Part shown: positions 1-10,900 of the stretch, in pieces
Numbering within the stretch: position 1 is the first letter of the stretch
Layout of the letters: every line of letters starts with the position of its first letter
Assembly: GCA_951217055.1 (NCBI GenBank)
Contig: OX578279.1
Span: 23,304,173-23,368,172 of the forward strand
Reading direction: 5' to 3'
Length of the DNA stretch: 64,000 bases
DNA from: Gerris lacustris
Taxonomy: Eukaryota; Arthropoda; Insecta; Hemiptera; Gerridae
Made by a program: the position numbers and the translations under genes
Notes under the pieces: model-generated
Database searches by the model: none
Told to the model about the DNA's origin: nothing
What the model saw: the letters and a program-made list of their open reading frames with translations, nothing else

Positions 1-1279
<1,279 letters not shown>

Positions 1280-1386
1280 TGTTCAGAATTACAAGTATAT
1301 TTACTATACTATACCCTGCACAACCTGTCCCCCAATCTGTATATATACCCCAGAAAAAATATATATAATTCAGTTGGCTCCGAACA
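1280..1386 (+). repeat. 5' LTR
   Basis: 107-bp terminal repeat, TG...CA ended, matching 4608-4714 at every position I compared. Contains TATATATA-like stretches at 1340-1348 and 1361-1369 that could serve as TATA elements. It is short for this superfamily, where LTRs of several hundred bases are usual. Confidence 0.93.
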
Positions 1387-1403
1387 TCTGGCGACCGTTG
1401 ACA
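1387..1403 (+). other. Primer-binding site
   Basis: Immediately after the 5' LTR, the bases TGGCGACCGTTGAC are the complement of a tRNA 3' end (the complement finishes in CGCCA). I did not identify which tRNA. Confidence 0.65.
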
Positions 1404-1421
1404 TTTTTGAAGAACCTCAAG

Positions 1422-3527
1422 ATGACTGACGAAGTATTGAAGGCACTGAAGAAAGAAAGGACTCTTAGTAGAAGGTATTTTAGTAACTATAAATCAAAAT
1501 TCGAAATTGAATTAGCTAAAACACCAATTGACATTGACACTTTGACAGAAATTTTTAACGTTTTTGAATTAAAAGCTAAAAAATTAAATGACATTGACAC
1601 GAAATTAAAACTGACGCTTTCAGTTGATGCATTAGATTACGAGTCCGAAATGGATTCAATGGAAGAGTATGAAAATAATTTTGTGATTGCCAAAACAAAA
1701 TTTAATCGTGAACTCAAAATTCATGAAGCAAAATTTGATAAAACCCCATTTAGAAAAATTGACGAAATTAGAATTAAATTGCCAAAATTAGCACTTCCTC
1801 AATTTAATGGAGATTTACGAAATTTTATTGGATTTTGGGCACAGTTTAGAAAGATTCACGAGGACGTCAATTTGACGGCCGATGATAAATTTCAGTATTT
1901 GTTACAATCAACCGTAGTAAATTCTCCTGCTAGGGAGTTAATTGAAAGTTTTCCTCCATCTGGAGCCAATTACGACAAAGCGATAGAGCAGTTAAAAAAC
2001 CGTTTTGGTCGAGAGGAAATGTTAATCGAAATTTACATGCGTGATCTTTTATCTTTAGTTTTGCAACAGCAGCAAACATCAAAAGCTAAAACAATGCAGC
2101 TAAGAACCCTTTATGATAAATTAGAGTGCCAATTAAGATCGTTAGAGACACTAGGGGTTACTAGTGATAAATATAGCGCGATGCTATATCCACTAGTAGA
2201 GTCGGCAATCCCTGAAGATAATTTGAGGGCCTGGCAGCGCCATTCGTTGTCAGGTGATAACAGCCAAATCATCGGGGATAGATTGTCCAAATTGCTTTCA
2301 TTTCTCAGGTCTGAAGTGGAAAGTGAGGAGAGGCTTTTTATAGCTAGGTCCAGTTTTAAGGAGAAGCAAAGCAGCTCCGGAAGCATGAAGAGGTCCGAGT
2401 CACCGCAGCTGAACCTACCGTCGGCGGCTACATTAGCAACCGAGGTGAAGAAGGGGACAGCCGTGAGTGATGAGGGTACCTGTGCTTTCTGTACGAAGAG
2501 TCACCTTACTAAGGAGTGTTCTAGAAGTAAGGAGTTGACAATAGACAAAAAACTAAAACTTCTGTCAGGTAAAAATTTATGTTTTACTTGTTTCCAAAAA
2601 GCACACAGAGCAAAGCAATGTCGAGCTAATGTCACATGTTTGTTATGTTCTAAAAGACATTATGCTGTGATGTGCTCTCAATTAAATGCATTTGATAAGC
2701 CTAGATCAAATCAGAAGGAGAGTATGTCAGACAATAGCTGTAACACCTTAGCCCAAGCTCCAAGCGGAACACTGTTACCTACTTTATTAGTTCGCTTAAA
2801 GTGCGGGAAGAAAGAGCAGACTGTAAGAGCGTTACTTGACAGTGGGTCACAGAGATCCTATGTTTCAACTAAAATCAAAGAACAACTCGGGTTGATAAAG
2901 GTGAGAGATGAGAGTCTAAGTCAAAGTGTGTTTGGTGGAATTAAAAGGAAGTGCAAGAACTTTGGAGTTTATTCAGTAGCTATAAGTAGTGTGAACAGAG
3001 AAGAATGTGTCACAATTCATACTCTTGAACAAAAGCGAATTTGTTCAAAGATCCCTTCCTTAACCTCTAAAAAATTATTTGGAAAATTAAAGGGAAAAGG
3101 GATTGAGTTATCTGATGTAGGACATGATCCGAAAGAAGTAGGATTATTAATAGGAGCAGATTTTCTCGGGAAATTATTAACAGGAAAAATCTTAGAATTG
3201 GATGAAAGAGTTGTTGCCATTGAGACAAGGTTAGGGTGGACTGTCATGGGGCAGGACTACACAACAGTGAATGAAAATATGGCGTTGCTTTCAATAAATA
3301 AAGTTAATTCCAATGTATCTAATTTATGGAGACATCTTCCAGGAAGTAGCAACGTCACAGCCACAGCGGATATGGCATCACGAGGAGCTACAGGGAAACA
3401 ACTGGTAGACAGCCGATGGTGGGAAGGGCCAAAATGGCGTTATGAAGACCAATCAAAGGGCCAAAATGACGTTATGAAGACCAATCAGAATGGCCTCACT
3501 CGAATCCTGAGCCACCTGAGGAAGTAG
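1422..3527 (+). CDS. Gag-protease polyprotein of BEL/Pao element, fused to pre-integrase segment
   Basis: Open for about 700 codons. I chose ATG 1422 (MTDEVLKALK), the first Met after the primer-binding site; the frame is open upstream into the LTR but lacks another ATG. Residues ~10-320 resemble the Gag domain of Pao-type elements (DUF1759 family). Residues ~355-420 hold three Cys/His clusters (CAFCTKSHLTKEC, CFTCFQKAHRAKQC, CLLCSKRHYAVMC) typical of zinc knuckles. From residue ~455 there is a retropepsin-like domain (DUF1758 type) with LLDSGSQRSYV holding the catalytic Asp, and later LLIGADFLG. At about base 3325 the protein switches abruptly to LWRHLPGSSN...SRWWEGPKW, which in intact relatives lies between RNase H and integrase. 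The polymerase is therefore deleted in frame. A ~36-bp stretch is duplicated near the 3' end (3427-3500), and the stop follows at 3525. Gag and protease themselves look intact. Confidence 0.88.
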   Translation: MTDEVLKALKKERTLSRRYFSNYKSKFEIELAKTPIDIDTLTEIFNVFELKAKKLNDIDTKLKLTLSVDALDYESEMDSMEEYENNFVIAKTKFNRELKIHEAKFDKTPFRKIDEIRIKLPKLALPQFNGDLRNFIGFWAQFRKIHEDVNLTADDKFQYLLQSTVVNSPARELIESFPPSGANYDKAIEQLKNRFGREEMLIEIYMRDLLSLVLQQQQTSKAKTMQLRTLYDKLECQLRSLETLGVTSDKYSAMLYPLVESAIPEDNLRAWQRHSLSGDNSQIIGDRLSKLLSFLRSEVESEERLFIARSSFKEKQSSSGSMKRSESPQLNLPSAATLATEVKKGTAVSDEGTCAFCTKSHLTKECSRSKELTIDKKLKLLSGKNLCFTCFQKAHRAKQCRANVTCLLCSKRHYAVMCSQLNAFDKPRSNQKESMSDNSCNTLAQAPSGTLLPTLLVRLKCGKKEQTVRALLDSGSQRSYVSTKIKEQLGLIKVRDESLSQSVFGGIKRKCKNFGVYSVAISSVNREECVTIHTLEQKRICSKIPSLTSKKLFGKLKGKGIELSDVGHDPKEVGLLIGADFLGKLLTGKILELDERVVAIETRLGWTVMGQDYTTVNENMALLSINKVNSNVSNLWRHLPGSSNVTATADMASRGATGKQLVDSRWWEGPKWRYEDQSKGQNDVMKTNQNGLTRILSHLRK

Positions 3528-3559
3528 TTTTAAGTGAAAGAAAAAAGTGTAGTTTCTTC

Positions 3560-4444
3560 TAAAATTAATGTTTTAAGTGAAAGTTATTTTAAAAACATTT
3601 CGGACTATCATAGAATCGTGAGAGTTTTAGCGTGGAAGATTAAATATAAAAATATAGTTTTAACGGACATTTAAGCGAGTTATCCAGTGATGATGTAGCA
3701 AATGCTAAAATTAAGTTAATAAAATTAATACAGAGTGATAGTTTAAAGACAAAAGAAAGACTAAAAAAACTTAAAGGTGTTTGAAGATGAATCTGGTGTG
3801 TTGCGAGCAAGGACTAAATTAGTTTTGGGAGATTATGAGTGTGCTTTCAGGTATCCTATGGTGCTACCCTCAGACCATGATGTTGTGACGAAGTTGATTG
3901 TATGGACTCACAAGAAGGAGGGATACGCAGGAGTACTTACACTAATGGTGAAACTTCACGAGAGAGGTGTTGGATTCTTTGAAGCCGGAGGACCATGCTG
4001 GGTCGTACGGCTAAGCCCGCTGAAACACACTGCACCGCTTCCCCGGGACAGAATTTTAACCAATGCAGCATTCTCAACCACCGAAGTCGACACGGCAGGC
4101 CCACTATACTTAAGAGGAGGAAGCAAGGCTTGGGTCTTGTTCTTCACCTGTGCAACATACAGAGCTGTTCATTTAGAGCTTATCGAATCTTTAAGCTCAG
4201 CGGCGTTCATCGAAGCTCTAAGTCGGTTTATTGCTCGAAGAGGAAGAGTAACTACCATCTACTGCGACTCGATTGGTCACAAATTAATCATGCAGCAGCT
4301 GTAAGAAGGATCAAATTCGTAATGAACGCGCCAGCAGCTCCCTGGTGGGGAGACTGGTGGGAGCGGCTAATACGGATAAAGAAAGTTCTTTTAAAACTAC
4401 CACTCGAAGTTCAAGATAAGACGAGGGAAGAAGATGAAACTTAA
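3560..4444 (+). pseudogene. Broken integrase region of the BEL/Pao element
   Basis: Remnants of the retroviral-type integrase occur in more than one frame. Around 3600-3675 a segment reads YHRIVRVLAWKIKY before an in-frame stop. From 3777 to 4304 a second frame carries the HKKEGYAGV part of the zinc-binding region and the catalytic core start (VDTAGPLYLRGG, with the first acidic residue), the AVHLELI strand and a damaged YCDS site where a second Asp is expected. A shift after the Asp then moves the tryptophan-rich APWWGDWWERLI segment, normally C-terminal, into another frame (about 4310-4370). Frameshifts and missing parts make it non-functional. No restored reading is offered. Confidence 0.8.
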
Positions 4445-4591
4445 TTATTGAACATGCTCCTTCCTCTCTGCCTTTATTATTTTTATTTTTTTTTGAAGTT
4501 CTAAAAGCATAGCTCTTATTTCGGTTTGGTTTACCGTGCTTTTAGTAGTTATTGTTTGTTATTTTTTGAATTTAGTTTGCGCTATTAACTG

Positions 4592-4607
4592 CAAAGAGGC
4601 GGGAGGA
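4592..4607 (+). other. Polypurine tract of the LTR element
   Basis: A purine-rich run (AAAGAGGCGGGAGGA, one C) ends directly at the first base of the 3' LTR, the position where plus-strand priming occurs in LTR retrotransposons. Confidence 0.6.
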
Positions 4608-4714
4608 TGTTCAGAATTACAAGTATATTTACTATACTATACCCTGCACAACCTGTCCCCCAATCTGTATATATACCCCAGAAAAAATATATATAATTCA
4701 GTTGGCTCCGAACA
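4608..4714 (+). repeat. 3' LTR
   Basis: Second 107-bp LTR, identical to 1280-1386. It is followed by GGTAC, the same five bases that precede the 5' LTR. Confidence 0.93.
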
Positions 4715-4889
4715 GGTACCCTCAATTTTCACAGCGGAATCGCATAACAGAAATACTTACAAAAGTCAAATATTTATCAAACAAAAAAACAAAAAAAACA
4801 AAAAGTCGTCCAAAACTTCCCGAGTTAAGGCTTTTGAAGATCGAATATTACTGAAAATTAGAATTACCCAAGGGAGGTGTATAGTCCAA

Positions 4890-5110
4890 TAGCGCCATAG
4901 GTGATAATAATTAATTATTAGTAAACAATCGCAAATTTTGCAAATATCTAGGCCTCTCCCTCCTCAGGCGGCGAGGTGGGTTATCTAGGATGGTTAGGGA
5001 AGAAAGGAGTTCTTCTAAAGGATTGGGGTGATTGGATAAGGACTTATGGAATTTATGGTATCGGGTTAGATAGGTCACGGACAAAAGGAGCATTAAGATC
5101 ATTGTGGAGG
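4890..5110 (-). pseudogene. 3' end of a non-LTR retrotransposon ORF2 (fragment)
   Basis: On the minus strand the sequence reads a C-terminal segment with YHKFHKSLSNHPNPLEELL and PPRRLRRERPRYL, closely paralleling the segment at 30,110-30,250 that is attached to a clear reverse transcriptase. The conserved order (histidine-rich loop, NPL, then PPRRL...RP) is that of the tail of Jockey-like ORF2 proteins. Only about 70 codons survive, with frame breaks. No 5' part is present. Confidence 0.7.
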
Positions 5111-5510
5111 GTGAGGTTGAATATATATAAAACGTTTCAAACTATTGCACGCCTTTGTTTTTCTTCAACAAGCGCACAAACATACATTTATTTACACCTA
5201 TATCTTCATCTGTATGAAAAAAATATTAATCTGTTATGAAATTTGGATACTTTGTCGAAAATAGACCGCAGATAGCGCCAGATTAATTTCAAACGTCTGT
5301 ACTCTTTAACTTTTGCTTAATTTGTAAATTAATTCATGTAAAAAATCAAAACCATTTTGACACATACACATTTTGACAATAATGGCATGTAAAAGCATAA
5401 TATCAATAACAATAAAGTACGTTATAGGATGCGAGGAAGCTGTGCCACACCAATTGGCAGTTTATTTTTACACGCTCCACTCGCATGCAAAGCGACAGAA
5501 ACGCTCTTAT

Positions 5511-5962
5511 CTATCTCAATCCGTTACCGAGATATGATTTTTTTAAGTTTATTTTTTAAAAACACGTTTTTTGCTAATAAAACCATTCAAACTTGATTTT
5601 CTCCATGAAATCGATGCGGAATCGCTATGTTATTTATAGGGTTCGAAAGAGTATTAAATGAGGAAGTTTTTGTGAGATTTGACAGTCTTCAAGAGTTTTT
5701 CTAGGAAAATAGTGAGCGTTCAAAGAATTTCAGAAATTTTATTTTTTGTAATTTTTGAACGTTTGAACTGTTATTTCAGTGTTTAGTTAATGATTTCCAA
5801 AAATGCTCCAGTTTTATAGAAAATTTAACGCTGATTTCGAAAATATGGTCAAAAGTTAAAAAATATTGAGTTGGAGTGGAGAAATTGCGGGTTTATTAGC
5901 AAAAAACGTGTTTTTAAAAAATAAACTTAAAAAAATCATATCTCGGTAACGGATTGAGATAG
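5511..5962. repeat. Inverted repeat with ~74-bp arms
   Basis: Arms at 5511-5584 and 5889-5962 are near-perfect reverse complements (for example ATCCGTTACCGAGATATGA against TCATATCTCGGTAACGGAT), separated by about 300 bp of unrelated AT-rich sequence. The structure is that of a foldback or MITE-type element. The true ends and any target duplication were not determined. Confidence 0.75.
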
Positions 5963-6835
5963 AAAAGTGCGTTTGGTGGCGTTTTGCTCCATTTTGGATC
6001 TAGTTTCACCCAAAAAATGTTTTCGGTTTAGGGCGGTAAAAACCTGTAACCTAGATAAATAAGAAAATACTTTTTTTTTAATCTAATTTAATATTTAAAA
6101 GTATAATGGAAAACTAAGAAACTAACAGGGTGCAGCAAGTAAAAGTTCGTGTCAAATGATTGCAGATTGCAGGTAAAGAAGGTTAACAGTTGTTCGTAAT
6201 GGAGTTATGCAATGCCTACTTGTCTAAGCTGTTGTGCTGATTTGCCTACCATATAAGGAGTAAGGCGCATCTCGGATTGGAAACTAGTATTTTTACAAGA
6301 TGTATCAATGAAAAAGAGTACATGTCATTTGCTCCAGTTACAAGATAGCAATATATAATAATCTCCCACGATCCAGCTATGGAACGAAATATTATTGACA
6401 AATTTTTATGTTTTTTCTCATGATCAGCGTCAACTATACATGACAAATTTTTAAAAGGATTGTTTGCAGGTTGCACACCCTTGTTTACCACTGCCCTGAT
6501 ATTGGAATGAATTAAGGCATCGATGTTTGAAAATGTTGAAATGTTTGATATGTTAAATGATTATCTTGTTTTTCAGCTTACCACATAGTTAATTACACGT
6601 GTATGTGGTACGATTAATCAATTAAATCAATAATTTAATTCCATGACATAGACCAAAATTGCAACACAGAAGATAGCACCAATCGCCTACAAAGGAAGAT
6701 TTATCTCAAATTCACTAATTGGTTCAAGAGAATGAGCATACAAATGTTAAAATCATAAACCAAATTGTACCTATAATAAAGTATAAGATTATAAGTACTT
6801 GTATAATTTCGAAAATGAGGAATGTGGGACCAATT

Positions 6836-7043
6836 GGGGCAGGAGTAGCTAAGTGGATAGTAAACCCGCTGCTCGCCTGAAACCTAAATCTAAACACAGA
6901 CATATCTGGTCAAATTCCAGAGAGCTGAGACAAGTTTCACACTGATGATTACATCGAGTAGATGTGTAAAGTTGCCGTAATCCCCATCCAGTAATAACCT
7001 AATAATGTGTTCATCAGGACGTAAAAGAAACAGCAAAAAAAAA
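6836..7043 (+). mobile_element. tRNA-derived SINE
   Basis: Begins GGGGCAGGAGTAGCTAAGTG with an A-box-like TAGCTAAGTGGATAG at 6846-6860 and a B-box-like GGTCAAATTCC at 6908-6918. This spacing is right for an internal RNA polymerase III promoter. A non-tRNA body follows and the copy ends in an A-rich tail (7034-7043). A related copy lies at 15,008-15,180. Confidence 0.75.
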
Positions 7044-7616
7044 CATTAATAAAAACGAATTTACCAAATTTATATTAGCCATAGCAACCACATCTAACAA
7101 GAAGATAACTAAGGAAATGTGATAAACAAAACATGCATTTCATAAATCTCAGGCAAAGTTGAATCCATCCATGCCTAAATCGGCGAATAAGGATCGGCGA
7201 ATTCCTTATATGAATATTTATCCCCTATTATGTTTTTACAGATTACACGGAAAAAATCTACAATCTTCTTATTATAGTGATCCAATTGTCTAATATTAGA
7301 ATAAATATAATTTTAATCCAAAACATACCAAAAAAGTCTAATACTAAAAAAGTCTGTCTATTAGTGTGTAACCCCCAATCAGTAAGTTGGTGTGCGCTTC
7401 CTAGCGTCCTATCACGAACTTTCATGATGTTTGGATTTTTTTTTAAATTTGTAATTAAAAATCCAAATTAATTTCGATTAAAACATATTTAGATATAGTA
7501 CAGTTTACCTTAAGAAGAAATAAATAGAGACAGTAACAACTTTTAATACCTGAAACATAAAAACAAAACAAGATTAATAATTGTTTACAATATTACATTT
7601 TTACAATACAATGAAT
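7044..7616. other. No gene seen
   Basis: AT-rich sequence with no protein motif, no obvious repeat ends and no RNA-gene signature that I can recognise. Confidence 0.5.
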
Positions 7617-7925
7617 AGTCTGTGAGATAGCATGCAAAAAAGTGTCTGACTAACATCAAGCTAGAATTTTGTGTACAAGGAAATCTTTTAGTGCCTTTTT
7701 AAAATATCTGGTCGCCTATGTTCGTCTACGGGCTACGGGGCATAGCTTCGCAATAGACCTTAAAAAACAAAAAAAAAATCGGTGAAGAGCGGCCATGTCC
7801 CGCCAATTATGGTGGACAATGTGATTTTCATGATCCTGAGTACAAAATTAGTTAGCAGACCGCAGACCGAAAATCAAGTTGATGTTAGTTTGCCACTTTA
7901 TTGGTGACCATTATATGTTTTCCAA
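7617..7925 (+). mobile_element. Hairpin MITE, single arm only
   Basis: Matches the left arm of the palindromic element seen complete at 19,055-19,634 (GATAGCATGCAAAAAAGTGT, then CATCAAGCTAGAATTTTGTG, then GAGCGGCCATGTCCCGCC). The inverted second arm is missing, so this is a half copy, presumably by deletion through the palindrome. Confidence 0.8.
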
Positions 7926-10900
7926 ATTGAAAAAGTCTTGGACAGAAATCCGTTTCAGACTTCAGGGAATATTTTTGGTCTCATGTCTGTCGTTGAACAT
8001 AATTGCGAACAACTACATCTTAAAAGCTACTTTATCATTAGTGTTAATATTTCATTAGCACATACAAATGTCAACCGTCTGTGCCTTTTGGATTCTCTTC
8101 CACGTGCAGAACAACGTTTTTAGTTAACACCTAGATCTTTGAAGTACTCATCCAATAATCCCAATGCTTCCGTTACCTTTGGTAATGCTTCCGATGCAAA
8201 AAGGGGGAAACAAATAAATTATAGAATGATGTGTCGTAAACGCAAAAACATCATTAAAGTGCGTGACAGGACACGAAAAAAGCTATTTGGTGTTCTAATT
8301 GGCAATTTCTTAAAAAAAAACTGTTACAATTACTATTATTTTTTCCATAAATAAAAGGTTCAATAAAGCAATAATAAATTTGCGCAGAAGTTTGAAATTA
8401 ATATAGGACGACCTATGGGTTATTTTTGACAAAATGTTCAAATTTCTTTAAAATCTGACAAGTAGTTTTTAAGATATGGTGATTTAAAATATTGTCGTGA
8501 CAGACACGAGACCAAAAATGTTCCTTGGTGTCTAAAACGGATTTCTGGCTAGGAATTTTTTAATTCGGAGACATGAAAAATGTCATTCTTCAGAATGATC
8601 ACAATGTTTCTGTTTCTTTCAGTAAGCTCGGAAACAAAAATTTAAAACAATTGACCGAATAAAAATTAAAATCAAGTTGACTAATTAAGTAACTTTTGGA
8701 TTTAATAAATAAATATAGATAATAAATAACTTCTCTGCCTCATGATTTAAAGCTAAATAATAATAAATACTCTTCGAAGATTAAAGGCAGAAGACATATG
8801 TATAGGTTGGCAAGAGGAAGTTTGAGATCTTAAGCCTCTGGTAAGAAAGAGATTAAACATTAGGTAATTTCTTTTTCACGCACCAAATAAGTGGCTTTAC
8901 AAAGAAAATTCTCCAAAATAAGACAAGAGTTAACCTAGAATATGAGAAAATAGCAAAGAGATATGAGGAAATAGCGAAAAGATACGAGGAAATACCGAGA
9001 TATTGGTTTGAAGATGCGTTTATTAAACGAATTCGTGACCTTAACTTAGGAGGCTGCATCGTTGGAAACCCTGTCTTCCCCGGAAAACGTTAATTATACA
9101 TTGTACTGTGGTTTTATACTTATTCAGCCACGAATGGAGCCTACACGTCAGATATAGTTAAGGATTTAAAGACTTTAAAGGTTTTATCACGTTTATGTTA
9201 GTCATTCAAATCAGTCACAATGACTACTGATCAACTTACTATTAAACACAAGGTTAACAAAATAACATATAGACTATGAGAAAATATAAATTCTCAATGA
9301 AGTAAAATAAAAAAGGGAATACTTTTAAAAATGTAACTATATGAATACACAAAGCAGTCATGCAACATAAATTATTAATCAATAGCTGGATTATACAGAT
9401 AATAGAGTCGGAGACTATCAGACACAAGTCATTCAAATAGTCATATAAAATGGTATTAAGACTAAAATAGAAACGAGTGAAGTGATGCTAGAGTAAAGAA
9501 AAGAAGCTAGAGACGTTCCCATATTCTTAAATGATATTTACCTTAAATGATACTTTATTGAGTGAGATAAGTAAGAAAGAGTGGAGGTTCTAACCAAGTT
9601 TAGACATCTGGATCATACATAGGCAGATACCTCTAACTACTTACTACTTAACTTCGTTTATAATACGTGGTTTCTTAACTTCTTAAGATCTACAGTGAGA
9701 AAAAACCCAAGTACTTTAAACGGTAATAGAAAGAAGCCAGTAGCGTGAGACCCGGGGTATCATTCCTCATATTCTTTCCGCAAGTTTATAAATAATGTTT
9801 AAATTCTATATAATAACTAAAAGATTTACACTACATAAATGGAACACGTATTTTGTCAACTTCTTAGGTAATCATTTGTCACAAAAATAACTAGTTTTTA
9901 AATCAAACACAATTTTCCCTAAATTTTTTAAAACCTTTATCCTTGAACTGTCTTTTTTTAGAGTAAGAAAAAAGCAATTGGTACAAATAATACGAATTTA
10001 GTCTGGGTCAAAAGAGGCTAGAAGTCTCTTAATCCTAAAAATTGATTTTAGTATTTTGTATGTTTACAAAAAATAACTTTGTTTATTTTCCTATCCTATA
10101 TTGATTCATTATATTTTGTTCTAATGTTAAACTTTTCCGCGTTCGAATTTATATATATAAAATTTAAGTTTCCTCTTTAGATTGGTCAGAATTGCAAAAA
10201 TGTTGGATACTTTTTAATTTTATACATTCGAAAAACGAATCCGGCCTTAACTTTTTTCGTGTATGTATGTACGTGAGTCTGTCTGCGTCGCCACCAGTCC
10301 GACTTATCCTTTAAACGAATTTATTTTTCAGAGGTGAGCGCAAACATGTTACGCATGTTGCAGGCTTGGTTTCATCGAAAAATATTGAGTAGAACCAAAG
10401 TTATTAACAATTTTATATAAAAAAAAACCCTAAAACACTTTGTTGTCTAAGTATACATTTAGTGACAAAACCCACTGATTCGCTAATCAAAATGTTTAGG
10501 TACTTCTAGACCTAGAGAGGCGGTTTATTGCATTTGGTCAGAAATTGGCCCAAATCGACTGGAAAAATCTGAAAAGTAAACACATTTATTTCTACCCCCC
10601 TTAAAAAATTAAAGATGGCGGACGCAAGTTTAAAGTCTTTTTGGAGGCGTTTGCGACTAAACTGTAAGTCGTATCGAAAAGCAGATAGCTAGATTTACCA
10701 CTTTGGTCTAATAACTTGTTGTCGAACCTTCATCGGCTACCTTACTTAGAGCTAAATTTGATATATTTTTTAATTTTTGTCTTTGAGCTCTTATGGCGTC
10801 CGCAATTGTTGATCGATTTAATTCCTGATAGGGGTGCTTAAATCTCACACTAATGCCCTTCAAATCGATTATTTATTATTTTATTAATTTGCCCAAGAAC

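Larger units (their letters stand above)
1280..4714 (+). mobile_element. BEL/Pao-type LTR retrotransposon, internally deleted
   Basis: A complete insertion bounded by two 107-bp LTRs (1280-1386 and 4608-4714) that appear identical base for base, start TGTTCAG and end CGAACA. It is flanked by a 5-bp direct repeat GGTAC (1275-1279 and 4715-4719), as expected for BEL/Pao and other LTR elements. A primer-binding site follows the 5' LTR and a purine-rich tract precedes the 3' LTR. The internal part encodes Gag with zinc knuckles and an aspartic protease, then passes straight to sequence that normally lies just before the integrase. Reverse transcriptase and RNase H are absent. The integrase remnant is broken. 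At about 3.4 kb it is roughly half the length of an autonomous family member. The assignment to BEL/Pao rests on the Gag/protease and integrase motifs, not on a database match. Confidence 0.9.
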
